Assembly: GCF_029278605.1 (NCBI RefSeq)
Contig: NZ_CP119573.1
Location: 1 to 64,000 of the forward strand
Origin: Cupriavidus sp. WKF15
Lineage (GTDB): Bacteria; Pseudomonadota; Gammaproteobacteria; Burkholderiales; Burkholderiaceae
Reading direction: 5' to 3'
DNA: 64,000 bases
Of this stretch, positions 8,569 through 17,774 are shown in pieces. How positions within the stretch are numbered: the first letter of the stretch is position 1; each line of letters begins with the position of its first letter. The notes under the pieces were generated by a model. It ran no database searches. It was given only the letters and a program-made list of their open reading frames with translations, and had not been told where the DNA came from. The position numbers and the translations under genes were made by a program.

Positions 8569-10290
8569 TCAGGCGGGATCCCGCTCGGCAACGGAAGCGG
8601 GCTCGGCGAACGCCAGGACCTGCGCTTCCTGTCGGTCCGTGACGCGCGCGGGCATGGCGGTGCGGCCCGGGCCGTCGCCCGCCGTGCCAAGGCGTGCAAC
8701 CAGGTGGTCGACCAGTCGCAGCGCCAGCGCCGCGATGGTGATGGTCGGGAAATTGGCGCCCACGGTGGGAAACACCGAGCTGCCGCCGATATAGAGATTG
8801 CCGATGCCGTGCACGCGACAGTCCGGATCGACCACGCCCTGTCGCGGCGACACGTGCATGCGCGTGGTGCCCATGTGGTGCCACGTGCCTTCGAGCTGCG
8901 CCGGCCACGCGTGGCCCTCGATGGGCGGATCAAGCGTGACGTCGGCCACTCCGCTGCGCTCCAGCTCCTCGGCCAGCAGCGCGAAGGTGCGGTCGAAGGT
9001 GCGCTGCACGCGTGCGCCGAGCCTCCACGACACGCGCACGCGCGGCAGGCCGAGTGCATCGCGCTGGTCCGACAGCGTGACCCGGCTTTCCGGGTCCGGC
9101 TCGGCCTCGACGATTGCCTGCATGCGCACGCCCGCGATCAGCGCGCGCGGCTGCAGCAGGCGCGTGAGCCCGAAGCCGGCCGTGTCGACCGGATGTCGAA
9201 GCATGGTGAGTATGTCGCGCGCCGGGCGGTAGCCGGGCTGGTCTTTCTTCAGCAGCGCCTGCTTGGCGCGGATCAGCGCCTCGGCACCGGCGCTGCCCTC
9301 GCCGTAGAACGTCGAGAAGAACCACACGCGCGAGTTGAGCAGGCCCTCGCGGCGCAGCACCTCGGGTTGCAGCGCAAACTGCGACGAGATGTGCTGGCCG
9401 TGCGCGCTGACCGCCGCGTTCTGGTAGTGGTACTTGATGTCGTAGAGCTTGTTGCGCGCCCAATCCCGCCGGAAGCGTACGTCGCCGGACATCAGCCGCG
9501 GGTGGTCCATGAAGTAGCGTCCCACCAGGTCGTTGCCGTTGCCGAGGCCGACAGGCTGGGTGTGGTTCGACGCAAGCAGCAGGCGCGCGTTCTCGATGCC
9601 GCCGGCAGCCAGCACGAAAACATGTGCGGCCACTTTCATGCTGCGCCCGCTGAGCGTGCGCACCGCGACCTGCGTGACGGCGGTGGCGTCGGGATTGGTA
9701 TCGATCGACACCACGTTGGCGTACAGATAGACGCGCACACGGTGCGCCTGCGACAGCGCCTCCCGGTACAGCTTGCCGAAGCGCGCCGGCGGGCTGAACT
9801 GGGAAATGGTGTCGCGGATCTTCCCTCCGGTGAGCGGCAGGCGCCGCACGTCGGTGCGGCCAATGGCAGCCTCCCACCAGGCCGGGTCGAAGTTGTCGGG
9901 ACCCAGCTTCAGCACATCGTGGGTGCGCTGGTAGTACGGCGTCAGTGTGTCGAGCCCGAACGGCCAGCCGCTGTTTGGCACCCAGTCGCGCCGCTCCAGG
10001 TCCCACGGGTCGAGCGGCCGGCACCAGCCGCCCCAGCAGTTGCTGCTGCCGCCGAGGTAGCGGCTGCGGCTGCCGTCGGCGAAAGTGTACGGCAGGCCGA
10101 TGTTTTCGCCCCGGTACAGGTCGCGCGTCTCGTCGTCAGGCTTGAAGCCACCGCTCTCCAGCAGGCATGTGGCAATGCCCGCACGCTGCAGTTCCAGCGC
10201 GAGCGTGATGCCGGCCACGCCGGCACCAATGATGCAGACCGTTGTTTGGACAATACTGTCCGACTCGACTTTTCTTGTATCGATGAACAT
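8569..10290 (-). CDS. GMC-family FAD-dependent oxidoreductase
   Basis: 573-residue flavoprotein of the glucose-methanol-choline family. The N-terminal Rossmann motif CIIGAGVAGITLALEL binds FAD and is followed by the GMC-type segment LGGSSNCWGG near residue 80. The C-terminal part has the typical IGGSSVFPTVGANFPTITI with the preceding HHMGTTRM motif, which contains the active-site region. GMC members oxidise alcohols or sugars; the substrate here is unknown, and neither a signal peptide nor a Tat motif is visible. Its start overlaps the preceding glycosyltransferase stop by one base (TAATG). Its place between glycosyltransferase and export genes suggests it oxidises a sugar intermediate or the repeat unit, which is an inference. 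Confidence 0.88.
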   Translation of the reverse strand: MFIDTRKVESDSIVQTTVCIIGAGVAGITLALELQRAGIATCLLESGGFKPDDETRDLYRGENIGLPYTFADGSRSRYLGGSSNCWGGWCRPLDPWDLERRDWVPNSGWPFGLDTLTPYYQRTHDVLKLGPDNFDPAWWEAAIGRTDVRRLPLTGGKIRDTISQFSPPARFGKLYREALSQAHRVRVYLYANVVSIDTNPDATAVTQVAVRTLSGRSMKVAAHVFVLAAGGIENARLLLASNHTQPVGLGNGNDLVGRYFMDHPRLMSGDVRFRRDWARNKLYDIKYHYQNAAVSAHGQHISSQFALQPEVLRREGLLNSRVWFFSTFYGEGSAGAEALIRAKQALLKKDQPGYRPARDILTMLRHPVDTAGFGLTRLLQPRALIAGVRMQAIVEAEPDPESRVTLSDQRDALGLPRVRVSWRLGARVQRTFDRTFALLAEELERSGVADVTLDPPIEGHAWPAQLEGTWHHMGTTRMHVSPRQGVVDPDCRVHGIGNLYIGGSSVFPTVGANFPTITIAALALRLVDHLVARLGTAGDGPGRTAMPARVTDRQEAQVLAFAEPASVAERDPA

Positions 10291-11522
10291 TACCGCTCCC
10301 GCTTGCCCAGGCTCTGAAGGTGAAGGCCCGCCGCCGTGGCCGGGCCGCTGCCGGCGAAAGGCACCGGCCCGCCCTGCACCACGCGCAGGACGTCGGCCGC
10401 CATCGCTTCGACGGTGAAATGCCGCGCGAAGGCCACGCGGGCCCGCACACGCATGCCCTCGCGCTCGGCCGGCTCGGTGGCCAGCCAGCGCCGCAGCATC
10501 GATTCGGTGCCATCCACGGTGTCGATCGCGGTCATGCCCGCGCCGTTGCGCACCAGCTCGCGCCAGATGTTGACCCGCGTCGACACCAGCGCCGGCACGC
10601 CGCAGCCAAGTGCCTCGGCCACGGCAATGCCGAAGTTCTCCTGGTGCGAGGGCAGCACGAAGGCGTCGCTGGCATGAAACGCACCCCACTTCATGTCGTC
10701 GCGCAGCATGCCTGGCCAGCTCACGCGCGCGCCCACGCCAAGTGCCTCCGCGCGTGCCCGTAGCGAGGGCCCCCATTGGGCCGCGCCGTGGCCGTCCGGG
10801 CCGGCCATGACAAGATGCAGGAAGGGATCGGTACCGGCCACGCGGGCGAAGGCCTCGATCAGCAGGTCGCAACCCTTCTTGGGATGAATGCGGCCAAGGA
10901 ACAGCAGCAGCCGTTTTCCCCGCAGCTCCGGGCAGGCAGCAAGAAAGGCCTCGCGCAGCCTGCCGTCGTCCAGCGGCGGCCAGGCCGTGCCGAAGTTCAC
11001 CACGGCCTCGCGCACGCGGTACAGCCAGAATGACTCGCGCGCGCGCAGCCGCTCCTCCTCGGCGGTGAACATCACCGTGCGTGCGTCGCGCAGTACCCGG
11101 TACTCGGCCCACGGCCAATACAGCCACTTTTTCAGGTGCTTGAGCGGATGTTGCGTGCGGAACCACGGGTCGAGCATGCCGTGCGGGAAAACGTAGTACG
11201 GCACACCGGAGCCGCGCAGGGCCATCCACGCGGCAAAGCCGTGGTACTGCCACAGGCCGTTGACGATCACCGCGTCAAATCGCGCCGCATTTGCGCGCAG
11301 CCACGGCAGCAGCCGCGGCGCGTAGCGGTAGCCTCCGCGCGACGGCCCCAGCGCGTGCACGGCAGCACCTGCGTCCCGCAGCCATGGCGCGTCCTGCGGA
11401 TCGAGCGTAACCAGTTCCACGTGATGGCCGAGCGCGGCCAGCCGCCGCGACATCTGCCGCACGCATTCGGTAGTACCGCCCTGTTGCGGGTCGAGCGAGG
11501 GAAGGAGCTGGAGCAGCTTCAT
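10290..11522 (-). CDS. Glycosyltransferase family 4 protein (EPS)
   Basis: 410-residue GT-B glycosyltransferase. The N-terminal acceptor domain begins MKLLQLLPSLDPQQGGTTEC; the C-terminal nucleotide-sugar domain contains LLLFLGRIHPKKGCDLLIEA near residue 215 and the EX7E-like segment SHQENFGIAVAEALGCG near 315. Donor and acceptor sugars cannot be told from sequence. The ATG at 11522 overlaps the preceding polymerase-like gene by 4 bases (ATGA), and its stop overlaps the GMC oxidoreductase start by one base, so the three are tightly coupled. A longer open frame upstream of this start is a shadow of the polymerase gene. Confidence 0.9.
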   Translation of the reverse strand: MKLLQLLPSLDPQQGGTTECVRQMSRRLAALGHHVELVTLDPQDAPWLRDAGAAVHALGPSRGGYRYAPRLLPWLRANAARFDAVIVNGLWQYHGFAAWMALRGSGVPYYVFPHGMLDPWFRTQHPLKHLKKWLYWPWAEYRVLRDARTVMFTAEEERLRARESFWLYRVREAVVNFGTAWPPLDDGRLREAFLAACPELRGKRLLLFLGRIHPKKGCDLLIEAFARVAGTDPFLHLVMAGPDGHGAAQWGPSLRARAEALGVGARVSWPGMLRDDMKWGAFHASDAFVLPSHQENFGIAVAEALGCGVPALVSTRVNIWRELVRNGAGMTAIDTVDGTESMLRRWLATEPAEREGMRVRARVAFARHFTVEAMAADVLRVVQGGPVPFAGSGPATAAGLHLQSLGKRER

Positions 11523-12871
11523 GGGCGTTGTCCTTGCAAGGGAAGCGACGGCATGGCCTGTGCCGGCTGCACGTTGCCGGGCACGGTGCGCCGCACCGCC
11601 ATGCGCTCCAGCCGGAGCTGCGTGGCCACTAGCAGTCCGAGCGCCACGCCGTACACGAGTCCCGAGAAACGCGGCCCGAGCGGGTTGCCGCCGATCGACG
11701 TGGCCGGGAGTGCCGCCAGCACCAGCAGCGAGCGGCCGAGCACCGCGAGAAAGGGCGCATCCGGGGCGGCGCGCCGCCAGCGCCGGTAGAACAGGCTGCC
11801 GCGCACCAGCGCGTAAAGCACGATCAGCGGCAGTGCCAGCCCGAACACGAGTCCGCCCGCGAACAGCTGGTAGACCCAGAAGTTGTGCCCCGCGGCCCAT
11901 TCGTTGATGGCGTAGAACTCCTCCTTCGTCATCTGGTCGGCAAGCGCAGGCAGGTAGTCGGGCGAATAGCGGTAGTTGTGCCCGTAGCCCCGGCCAAGCA
12001 GCAGCGACAGGTGGCTCGAGCGCACCTGGTCGAGCTGGTCCTTGATCTCCGCAAGACGAGTGGCCGTGGTAGGATCCATGCCCGCGGCCGTGGCCTTGGC
12101 GGCCTGGAGGCGCTGCGTCCAGTGCGCCGCGACGCTCGGGAACAGCGCCGAGCCGATCACCACCGTCCCGCCCACCAGCGCCACCGCGATCACCACCGTG
12201 CGCGCCAGCGAACGCAGCAACTGCTGCAGCGACGGTGCCGCCAGCCACGTTGCCAGGCAGAACAACAGCGCAGTGCCCACCAGCAGGCTGCGGGTGACGC
12301 TCAGCAGTTCGATAGCCAGCGAGACGAGGAACAGCAGCAGCTTGAAGCGCGTGATGCGGCGCGCCACCACGATCTCGTGCAACAGCAAGCCTTGCAGCGC
12401 AAGGAACACCACGGAAACGATGCGAAAGCGCACTGTCTCCAGACCGCCGCCCACCGCCATGCCGTAACCGAAGGCGAACAGCAGCGAAACCACCATGCCG
12501 CTGAACATTGCCAGCTCGATCTGCTCGACCCGCTTCACATGCCACGGTCTGCAGGTGGCAAGGTAGCCGGCCATCAGCAGCATGAACGGCAGTAGCACGC
12601 GCAGGTAGTTACCCATGTCGTTGCCCTGCAGCACGTGCGGCACCACGCTGCACGGCACGGTCAGCAGCAGCGCGGCCATGACCAGCGCGCTGAAGCGGTT
12701 GCCGGCCGCGAAGCGCGGCGCGATCAGCGCGAGCACCAGGGCCGCGCCCAGCGCCGGTACCGTCAGCAGGATCTGCGTGAGACGGCTGCCGTTCTCGTCG
12801 ACGCTCTTGAAGTCGACCGCCAGCGGGCACAGCGCCAGCCAGATCCAGAAGGTTGCGTAGCGGTTGTTCAC
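11519..12871 (-). CDS. O-antigen ligase/polymerase-like (Wzy type) membrane protein
   Basis: 450-residue integral membrane protein with around ten to twelve hydrophobic helices and one larger periplasmic loop at roughly residues 245-320 (after FPSVAAHWTQRLQ). In that loop the segment GRGYGHNY followed by AAGHNFWVYQLFAGG resembles the conserved histidine region of the O-antigen ligase/polymerase family. It would polymerise repeat units in the periplasm, or ligate them. There is no other Wzy candidate in the locus, so I favour polymerase. It overlaps the following glycosyltransferase by 4 bases. Confidence 0.83.
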   Translation of the reverse strand: MNNRYATFWIWLALCPLAVDFKSVDENGSRLTQILLTVPALGAALVLALIAPRFAAGNRFSALVMAALLLTVPCSVVPHVLQGNDMGNYLRVLLPFMLLMAGYLATCRPWHVKRVEQIELAMFSGMVVSLLFAFGYGMAVGGGLETVRFRIVSVVFLALQGLLLHEIVVARRITRFKLLLFLVSLAIELLSVTRSLLVGTALLFCLATWLAAPSLQQLLRSLARTVVIAVALVGGTVVIGSALFPSVAAHWTQRLQAAKATAAGMDPTTATRLAEIKDQLDQVRSSHLSLLLGRGYGHNYRYSPDYLPALADQMTKEEFYAINEWAAGHNFWVYQLFAGGLVFGLALPLIVLYALVRGSLFYRRWRRAAPDAPFLAVLGRSLLVLAALPATSIGGNPLGPRFSGLVYGVALGLLVATQLRLERMAVRRTVPGNVQPAQAMPSLPLQGQRP

Positions 12872-12895
12872 GGTGTCGGCTCCCCTTGCGTGGCC

Positions 12896-14107
12896 CTAGC
12901 CGTGCGCCACGACGGCGAGTGACGGAGTGGCGGGCGCCAGCCGCCGGCGCAGGCGGCGGCGCAGCGGCTCCTCGTAGCCACGAAACACCAGCACGCTGAT
13001 CCCCACGACGGCAGCCAGGGCTGGCCAGCCGGCGGCGGCCGGCACGTCGGCCAGGCGCAGCAGCCGGCCGAGCGGCACGTGCAGCAGGTAAAGCGCGAAG
13101 CTCGCCTCGCCGAGCGTGACCAGCCATCGCCACGACAGGAACGCCGGACCGCCGGACAGCGCCATTCCCACAATCAGGGCGCCGAATAGCGGCGACTGCA
13201 TATAAAACGCCGGCGCCAGCGGTTGCAGCACTGACAGTGCGACGATGCCCGCCAGCGCAATCACCGCCAGCACGTGCCCGACCCGCACACGTACCGCGCC
13301 GGCCGCTGCATGCCGGGCATGGACCAGTGCGGCGCAGATGCCGAGCACGAATTCGAACAGGTGCGTCGGCGGGAACTGCGCGACGAGGAAGCCGTGGCGC
13401 GACACCGGCAGCGCATGCTGCAGCCACGCGATCCATGCCCCCTGCGCCAGCCACAATGCCACGCACCATGCCGCCAGCCCGCGGTTGCCGCAGGCGCCCA
13501 GGCGCGCCAGCAGCCATGGGAAGAGCGCGTAGAAGAACGCCTCGCACGAGATGCTCCAGGCCGGACCGTTCCACGGCTGGTTGAGCGCGGCAAACGGCGT
13601 CCACGCGGTCAGCGCCAGCAACTGCAGCACGAGGCTGGCGCAGAGCGCACGCAAGTTGGCGCCGTCGCTGCCGGAAAGGCCGTACCACTCGCGCAGCAGC
13701 GCGGCGTCGCCGTCATGCAGCAGCCACGCAGTGACCGGCAGCGCCAGCACGAGCGACAGCACCAGCACCGGATAGATGCGCGCGAAGCGGGCCGAGTAGA
13801 AGGTGCGTCGGGCCGGCGCGCCGCCAGTGGCCAGCGGGCGGCGGTAGTTCCACGTCAGGATGAAGCCCGACAGCACGAAAAAGAACGACACCGCGGGGCG
13901 GCCACCGTCGACCGCGCGCTGCACGGCCTGCGGCACGGCCAGCAGCCCGATCTGCGCAAAGTGGCTGCATACCACCACCAGCGCCGCGAAGAATCGCAGG
14001 CTGGTCAGCGCGGGCAGTGCCGCTGGTCCCGCCGGCACCGCCACGCCCGGGGTGGCACGCGGCCTCAGCCGCGACGGCGCCTGTGCGCCCGGCTCGCCTG
14101 TAAACAT
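12896..14107 (-). CDS. Acyltransferase 3 (OafA/YrhL) family membrane protein
   Basis: 403-residue multi-spanning acyltransferase that would add acetyl or similar groups to the EPS. The family core is recognisable: LTSLRFFAALVVVCSHF near residue 40, FFFVLSGFILTWNYRRP near 78, RFARIYPVL near 112, and WSISCEAFFYALFPWLL near 190. GGGAGG precedes the ATG at 14107; the frame is open for another 159 codons upstream, but that stretch is not acyltransferase-like. A 55-codon candidate small gene overlaps its start in another frame. The family includes both O-acetyl and succinyl transferases, so the acyl group is uncertain. Confidence 0.88.
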   Translation of the reverse strand: MFTGEPGAQAPSRLRPRATPGVAVPAGPAALPALTSLRFFAALVVVCSHFAQIGLLAVPQAVQRAVDGGRPAVSFFFVLSGFILTWNYRRPLATGGAPARRTFYSARFARIYPVLVLSLVLALPVTAWLLHDGDAALLREWYGLSGSDGANLRALCASLVLQLLALTAWTPFAALNQPWNGPAWSISCEAFFYALFPWLLARLGACGNRGLAAWCVALWLAQGAWIAWLQHALPVSRHGFLVAQFPPTHLFEFVLGICAALVHARHAAAGAVRVRVGHVLAVIALAGIVALSVLQPLAPAFYMQSPLFGALIVGMALSGGPAFLSWRWLVTLGEASFALYLLHVPLGRLLRLADVPAAAGWPALAAVVGISVLVFRGYEEPLRRRLRRRLAPATPSLAVVAHG

Positions 14108-14232
14108 GAGCGTCCTCCCGTGTACGGCAGCGCGCCCGCGCCGGCCGTGATGCCAATGAATGCCGCCACCAGCGGAATCAGCGTGCCGGGGCGATGGCGG
14201 CGGCGCTGTGCGCGTTGCTTGGTCCGGATCAT
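14065..14232 (-). CDS. Candidate small basic membrane protein, 55 residues
   Basis: A short open frame fills the gap between the WcaI-like glycosyltransferase and the acyltransferase. It has a strong ribosome binding site (GGAGG, six bases before the ATG at 14232). The product begins MIRTKQRAQRRRHRPG, a very basic stretch, followed by a hydrophobic segment TLIPLVAAFIGITAGAGALP (about residues 18-37) and an Arg-rich tail. The positively charged N terminus suggests a single membrane helix with the N terminus inside. It overlaps the acyltransferase start by 43 bases in a different frame. Not recognised as a known family. It may be a translation-coupling leader rather than a functional protein. 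Confidence 0.45.
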   Translation of the reverse strand: MIRTKQRAQRRRHRPGTLIPLVAAFIGITAGAGALPYTGGRSCLQASRAHRRRRG

Positions 14233-14273
14233 GGATGGCCTCCGTCATGTCGCATGGCGCTCTCGCACCGCCT

Positions 14274-15560
14274 TTATTCGGCTTCCTCGGCGCGCAGCGG
14301 CGCCGGGGCCAGGTCCGCGCCGGCCGGCCGCGCGGTGTCATTCGGGCACAAGGCACGCAACCGTGCGTCGAGCGGGCCCAGCACTGCGGGCGCCGACAGG
14401 TTGCCGACCGCATAGGCACGCGCCGATGCGCCCAGGGCCGCGCACAGCTCGGCATCGGCCGCCAGGCGGCGGATGGCGCCGGCCAGCGCGTCGACGTCTT
14501 CCGGCGGCACCGCCACGCCGCGCCCTCGCAGCGCCGCGAACAGCTCGGTGCCGGGCTCGGCCATCGCCACGATCGCGCGGCCACTGGCGAGCATGCCGGT
14601 CAGCTTGGACGGCATCACAAGATCGGCGGCGCCGCCGCGCTGCGGCAATACGTGGATGTCGGCGAGGTTGAGCAGCTCGTTGAGCGCATCGGCCGGCTGC
14701 AGTGGCAGGAAGCGGCAGTTGTCGAGCCCGGCGCAGTGCAGTTCCAGTTCGGCGCGCGCCGGCCCGTTGCCGCAGAAGACGAAGGTGATGCCCCGCTCGC
14801 CGGCCAGCGCGGCGGCCGTGCACATCAGCACGTCGAGCCCCTGCTTGTTGCCCATGTTGCCGGCGTACAGCACCACCTTCTGCTCCTTCCCGATACCAAG
14901 CGACTGCCGCAGCGCGCTAGGCCGGTCGAGCGGACGAATGGCGTCGGTGTCGACCCAGTTCGGCAGCAGGAACAGGCGCGGCGCCAGCACGCCCTTCCTG
15001 GCGGCGGTCTCCACCATCTTCGACGTGATGCTCGACACCACGTCGAAGCGGCGCAACAGCAGTCGCTCCACGGCAAGCGCGAAGCGGCGCATTCGCCCCC
15101 CATGCAGCAGGCCCAGCTCGAACGCGGCGTCGACCTCGTAGTCCTGCACGTGGAGCCAGCAGCGCGCGCCGGCGAGACGGCCGGCCAGCCATGCGACCGG
15201 TGCGCCCATCAGCCCCGGCGCGATGCCCATGACCACGTCCGGACGCCAGAATGCCTGCTGCACCATTGCCGGCAGCGCCGCCACCGCAAAGCTCGCCAGG
15301 TGCAGCAGGCGCTTGGCCGCGCCGGGCTGGCCCGGCACCCACAACGGCACGCGCACCACCCGCACGCCGCGCAGTGTCTCGGCGCGATAGCGGCTGCCGG
15401 AATAACCTGGCTCGATCCGCCACGCGGGGTAGTACGGCGGCCCGCACACCACGCGTACCTCGTGGCCGGCCTCCGCCAGCGCCTCGGCCATTTCGGCGGT
15501 GTACTTGCCAGTGCCCGTCAGTTCGGGGGCGTAGTTCTGCCCGCAGATCAGGATTTTCAT
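14274..15560 (-). CDS. WcaI-like glycosyltransferase family 4 protein
   Basis: 428-residue glycosyltransferase beginning MKILICGQNYAPELTGTGKY, the N-terminal pattern of colanic-acid WcaI proteins. The C-terminal domain contains VVLYAGNMGNKQGLDVL near residue 225 and LPQRGGAADLVMPSKLTGML near 320, which binds the nucleotide sugar. WcaI in E. coli is proposed to transfer fucose or a related sugar; transfer of that specificity here is inference, although gmd and fcl in this locus do make GDP-fucose. The ATG at 15560 overlaps the upstream glycosyltransferase stop by 4 bases. The open frame extends well upstream but only as a shadow. Confidence 0.9.
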   Translation of the reverse strand: MKILICGQNYAPELTGTGKYTAEMAEALAEAGHEVRVVCGPPYYPAWRIEPGYSGSRYRAETLRGVRVVRVPLWVPGQPGAAKRLLHLASFAVAALPAMVQQAFWRPDVVMGIAPGLMGAPVAWLAGRLAGARCWLHVQDYEVDAAFELGLLHGGRMRRFALAVERLLLRRFDVVSSITSKMVETAARKGVLAPRLFLLPNWVDTDAIRPLDRPSALRQSLGIGKEQKVVLYAGNMGNKQGLDVLMCTAAALAGERGITFVFCGNGPARAELELHCAGLDNCRFLPLQPADALNELLNLADIHVLPQRGGAADLVMPSKLTGMLASGRAIVAMAEPGTELFAALRGRGVAVPPEDVDALAGAIRRLAADAELCAALGASARAYAVGNLSAPAVLGPLDARLRALCPNDTARPAGADLAPAPLRAEEAE

Positions 15561-16777
15561 CTTCCGCTCCGGGTCACTTCGGCTGGGGCCGGCGCAGCGG
15601 GTCCGTCGGCGGCTTCGGGCCGGCTGCGCACACGGCGCCCGGCCAGCAGCATCGCGCAGCCTCGGGCAATGTGGCTCGCCGCTGCCGCGGGATCGAAGCG
15701 GCGCATCACGGCGAGACAGCGCGCGGCGGTGGCGGGCGCGTCGGCAAAGGTGGTCAGCGCGCGCGTCATCGCGCTTTGCAGCGCGGCGGCATCGCGCGCC
15801 GGAACCACGAAGCCGGTCTCGCCGTCGTGGACGAGTTCCGGCACGCAGCCGCAGTTGTCGCTGGCGACAGTCGGGCAGCCGTGGTTGAGCGCTTCGTTGA
15901 CCACCAGTCCCCACGGCTCGCTGGAGCTCGGCAACACCAGACAGGCGGCCCGGTAGTACTCCGCGGACAGCGCATCGCCCTGGAGGCTGCCGACCAGCAC
16001 CACCGAGTCGCCCAGGCCCAGCTCGGTGCAGCGCGCGCGCAGCGTTGCTTCCATCGGACCGGAGCCAACCAGGCGCAGGCGCGCGTCAGACAACTCGCGG
16101 CGCAGGCCTGCGAAGGCATCGATCAGCGTGTCCAGGCCCTTCTCGGGCGAGAGGCGGCCCACGTAGAGGAAGACCGGCTCGCCCTCCGTGCGTGCCTGCG
16201 CACGTGCTGCGAGGGCGGCGTCGGCACTATAGCCGGGCGGCAGCGCGGCAGCCTGGCACGGGATGAATACCTGCGCGGGTGCGGCGCCCAATGACACCAG
16301 GTATTCGCGGCTGCGCTCGCCGAAGCCGAAAAAGCCATGGCACAGGCCGAAGAAGACCCGCTTGGGGATCGACGTCAGCAGCCGGCGCGGGCGGTCGCGG
16401 CCAGTGGAGTCGCAGAACACCGCGCGGCGCCTGCCGGTGACGATGCAAGCCAGCAGCATCGCCCAGTATTCGGGGCGGTGGTAGCCGGGCAGCACGATCA
16501 GGTCGCTGCCGGAGCGCAGCACCTCCGACACGAGCCGCGCCGTGAGCTTCCACACCGGCACGTCCTCGTAGCAGCCGTGATAGAGGCATTGCATTGGATA
16601 GCGGTGGGCGCTGTAGTCCACGTCGGAGAAGCCCAGGCGGTAGTACTCGGTTTCGGTGATCTGGATGAACCGGTAGCGAATGGGGCCGCCGGCGGTGTCG
16701 CGGTGCAGTGCCGAGAAGACCTCGCCCTTGTGGCGCGACCAGACGACGTTGTGGAAGATGGTGACGGTATGTGGCAT
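15557..16777 (-). CDS. Glycosyltransferase family 4 protein (EPS)
   Basis: 406-residue GT-B glycosyltransferase starting MPHTVTIFHNVVWSRHKGEV. The C-terminal domain has VFLYVGRLSPEKGLDTLIDA near residue 203 and the donor-binding LVLPSSSEPWGLVVNEALNHG near 290. GGGGAGG lies upstream of the ATG at 16777, which decides against the longer open frame. It lies 26 bases after fcl and overlaps the WcaI-like gene by 4 bases. Donor sugar not determinable. Confidence 0.9.
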   Translation of the reverse strand: MPHTVTIFHNVVWSRHKGEVFSALHRDTAGGPIRYRFIQITETEYYRLGFSDVDYSAHRYPMQCLYHGCYEDVPVWKLTARLVSEVLRSGSDLIVLPGYHRPEYWAMLLACIVTGRRRAVFCDSTGRDRPRRLLTSIPKRVFFGLCHGFFGFGERSREYLVSLGAAPAQVFIPCQAAALPPGYSADAALAARAQARTEGEPVFLYVGRLSPEKGLDTLIDAFAGLRRELSDARLRLVGSGPMEATLRARCTELGLGDSVVLVGSLQGDALSAEYYRAACLVLPSSSEPWGLVVNEALNHGCPTVASDNCGCVPELVHDGETGFVVPARDAAALQSAMTRALTTFADAPATAARCLAVMRRFDPAAAASHIARGCAMLLAGRRVRSRPEAADGPAAPAPAEVTRSGR

Positions 16778-16803
16778 GGCGAACCTCCCCGTTTGCGTGC
16801 CTG

Positions 16804-17769
16804 TCAGACGTGTGTTGCCGCCGCGGCTGGCTCCGCAAGCGACCTGACGCGATTCCTGTACTCGCAATATGTGGCCGTGATGCCGGCCTCCAGCCCGATG
16901 CGCGGCTGCCAGCCCATGCGCGCCAGGCGGCTGACGTCGAGCAGCTTGCGCGGCGTGCCATCCGGCTTGCTGGTATCGAACACGAGCTCCCCCTGAAATC
17001 CGGCGATGCCCGCAACCATCGCGGCCAGCTCGGCGATCGGCAGGTCCTTGCCCACACCGACGTTGAACACGCCCTCGGCGTGCTCATGGCGCAACAGGAA
17101 CAGCGTCGCGGCGGCGAGGTCGTCGACGTGCAGGAACTCGCGGCGCGGCGTGCCAGTGCCCCACACCGCCAGCGTGCCCGCGCCCTCCTCTACCGCCGCG
17201 TGCGCCTTGCGGATCAGCGCCGGCAGCACGTGGCTGTTGGTCAGGTCATAGTTGTCGTTGGGGCCGTACAGATTGGTCGGCATCACTGACAGGTAGCGCG
17301 TGCCGTACTGGCGGTTGTAGGCCTCGCACAGCTTGAGCCCGGCAATCTTGGCAATGGCGTAGGCCTCGTTGGTTGGCTCCAGCGGGCCGGTCAGCAGGTA
17401 CTCCTCGCGAATCGGCTGCGGGCAGGCGCGCGGATAGATGCATGACGAGCCGAAGAACACCAGCCGCTGCACGCCAGAGTCGAACGCGGCGTCGATCACG
17501 TTGGTCTCGATGGCCAGGTTCTCATAGAGGAAAGAGGCCGGGCGCGAGGCATTGGCGACAATGCCGCCCACGCGCGCGGCCGCCAGCAGCACCACGTCGA
17601 TCGAGCCGGTGGCGAAGAAGCGGCGCACCGCAGCCTGGTCGGTCAGGTCCAGCTCGGCATGGGTGCGCGTGATGATGTGGCGGTAGCCGTCGGCCTGCAG
17701 CGCCCGGACCAGCGCAGAGCCGACCATGCCACGGTGCCCGGCCACGAAGATGTTGGCGTCCTTGTCCAT
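16804..17769 (-). CDS. fcl: GDP-L-fucose synthase
   Basis: 321-residue NADPH-dependent epimerase/reductase that converts GDP-4-keto-6-deoxy-mannose to GDP-L-fucose. It shows the Rossmann motif GHRGMVGSA, the GSSCIYPR segment and the catalytic YAIAK (YxxxK). The active-site region [12 protein letters not shown] near residue 170 is typical of this enzyme. The ATG at 17769 begins 5 bases after the gmd stop, so gmd and fcl form the usual pair. It provides the fucose donor for the EPS. Confidence 0.95.
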   Translation of the reverse strand: MDKDANIFVAGHRGMVGSALVRALQADGYRHIITRTHAELDLTDQAAVRRFFATGSIDVVLLAAARVGGIVANASRPASFLYENLAIETNVIDAAFDSGVQRLVFFGSSCIYPRACPQPIREEYLLTGPLEPTNEAYAIAKIAGLKLCEAYNRQYGTRYLSVMPTNLYGPNDNYDLTNSHVLPALIRKAHAAVEEGAGTLAVWGTGTPRREFLHVDDLAAATLFLLRHEHAEGVFNVGVGKDLPIAELAAMVAGIAGFQGELVFDTSKPDGTPRKLLDVSRLARMGWQPRIGLEAGITATYCEYRNRVRSLAEPAAAATHV

Positions 17770-17774
17770 GGCCG

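Noticed and set aside
8239..10317. A 692-codon open frame on the plus strand opposite the Wza-like and GMC oxidoreductase genes
   Set aside because: Antisense shadow spanning two real genes on the other strand, rich in Arg, Gln and His from reversed codons.
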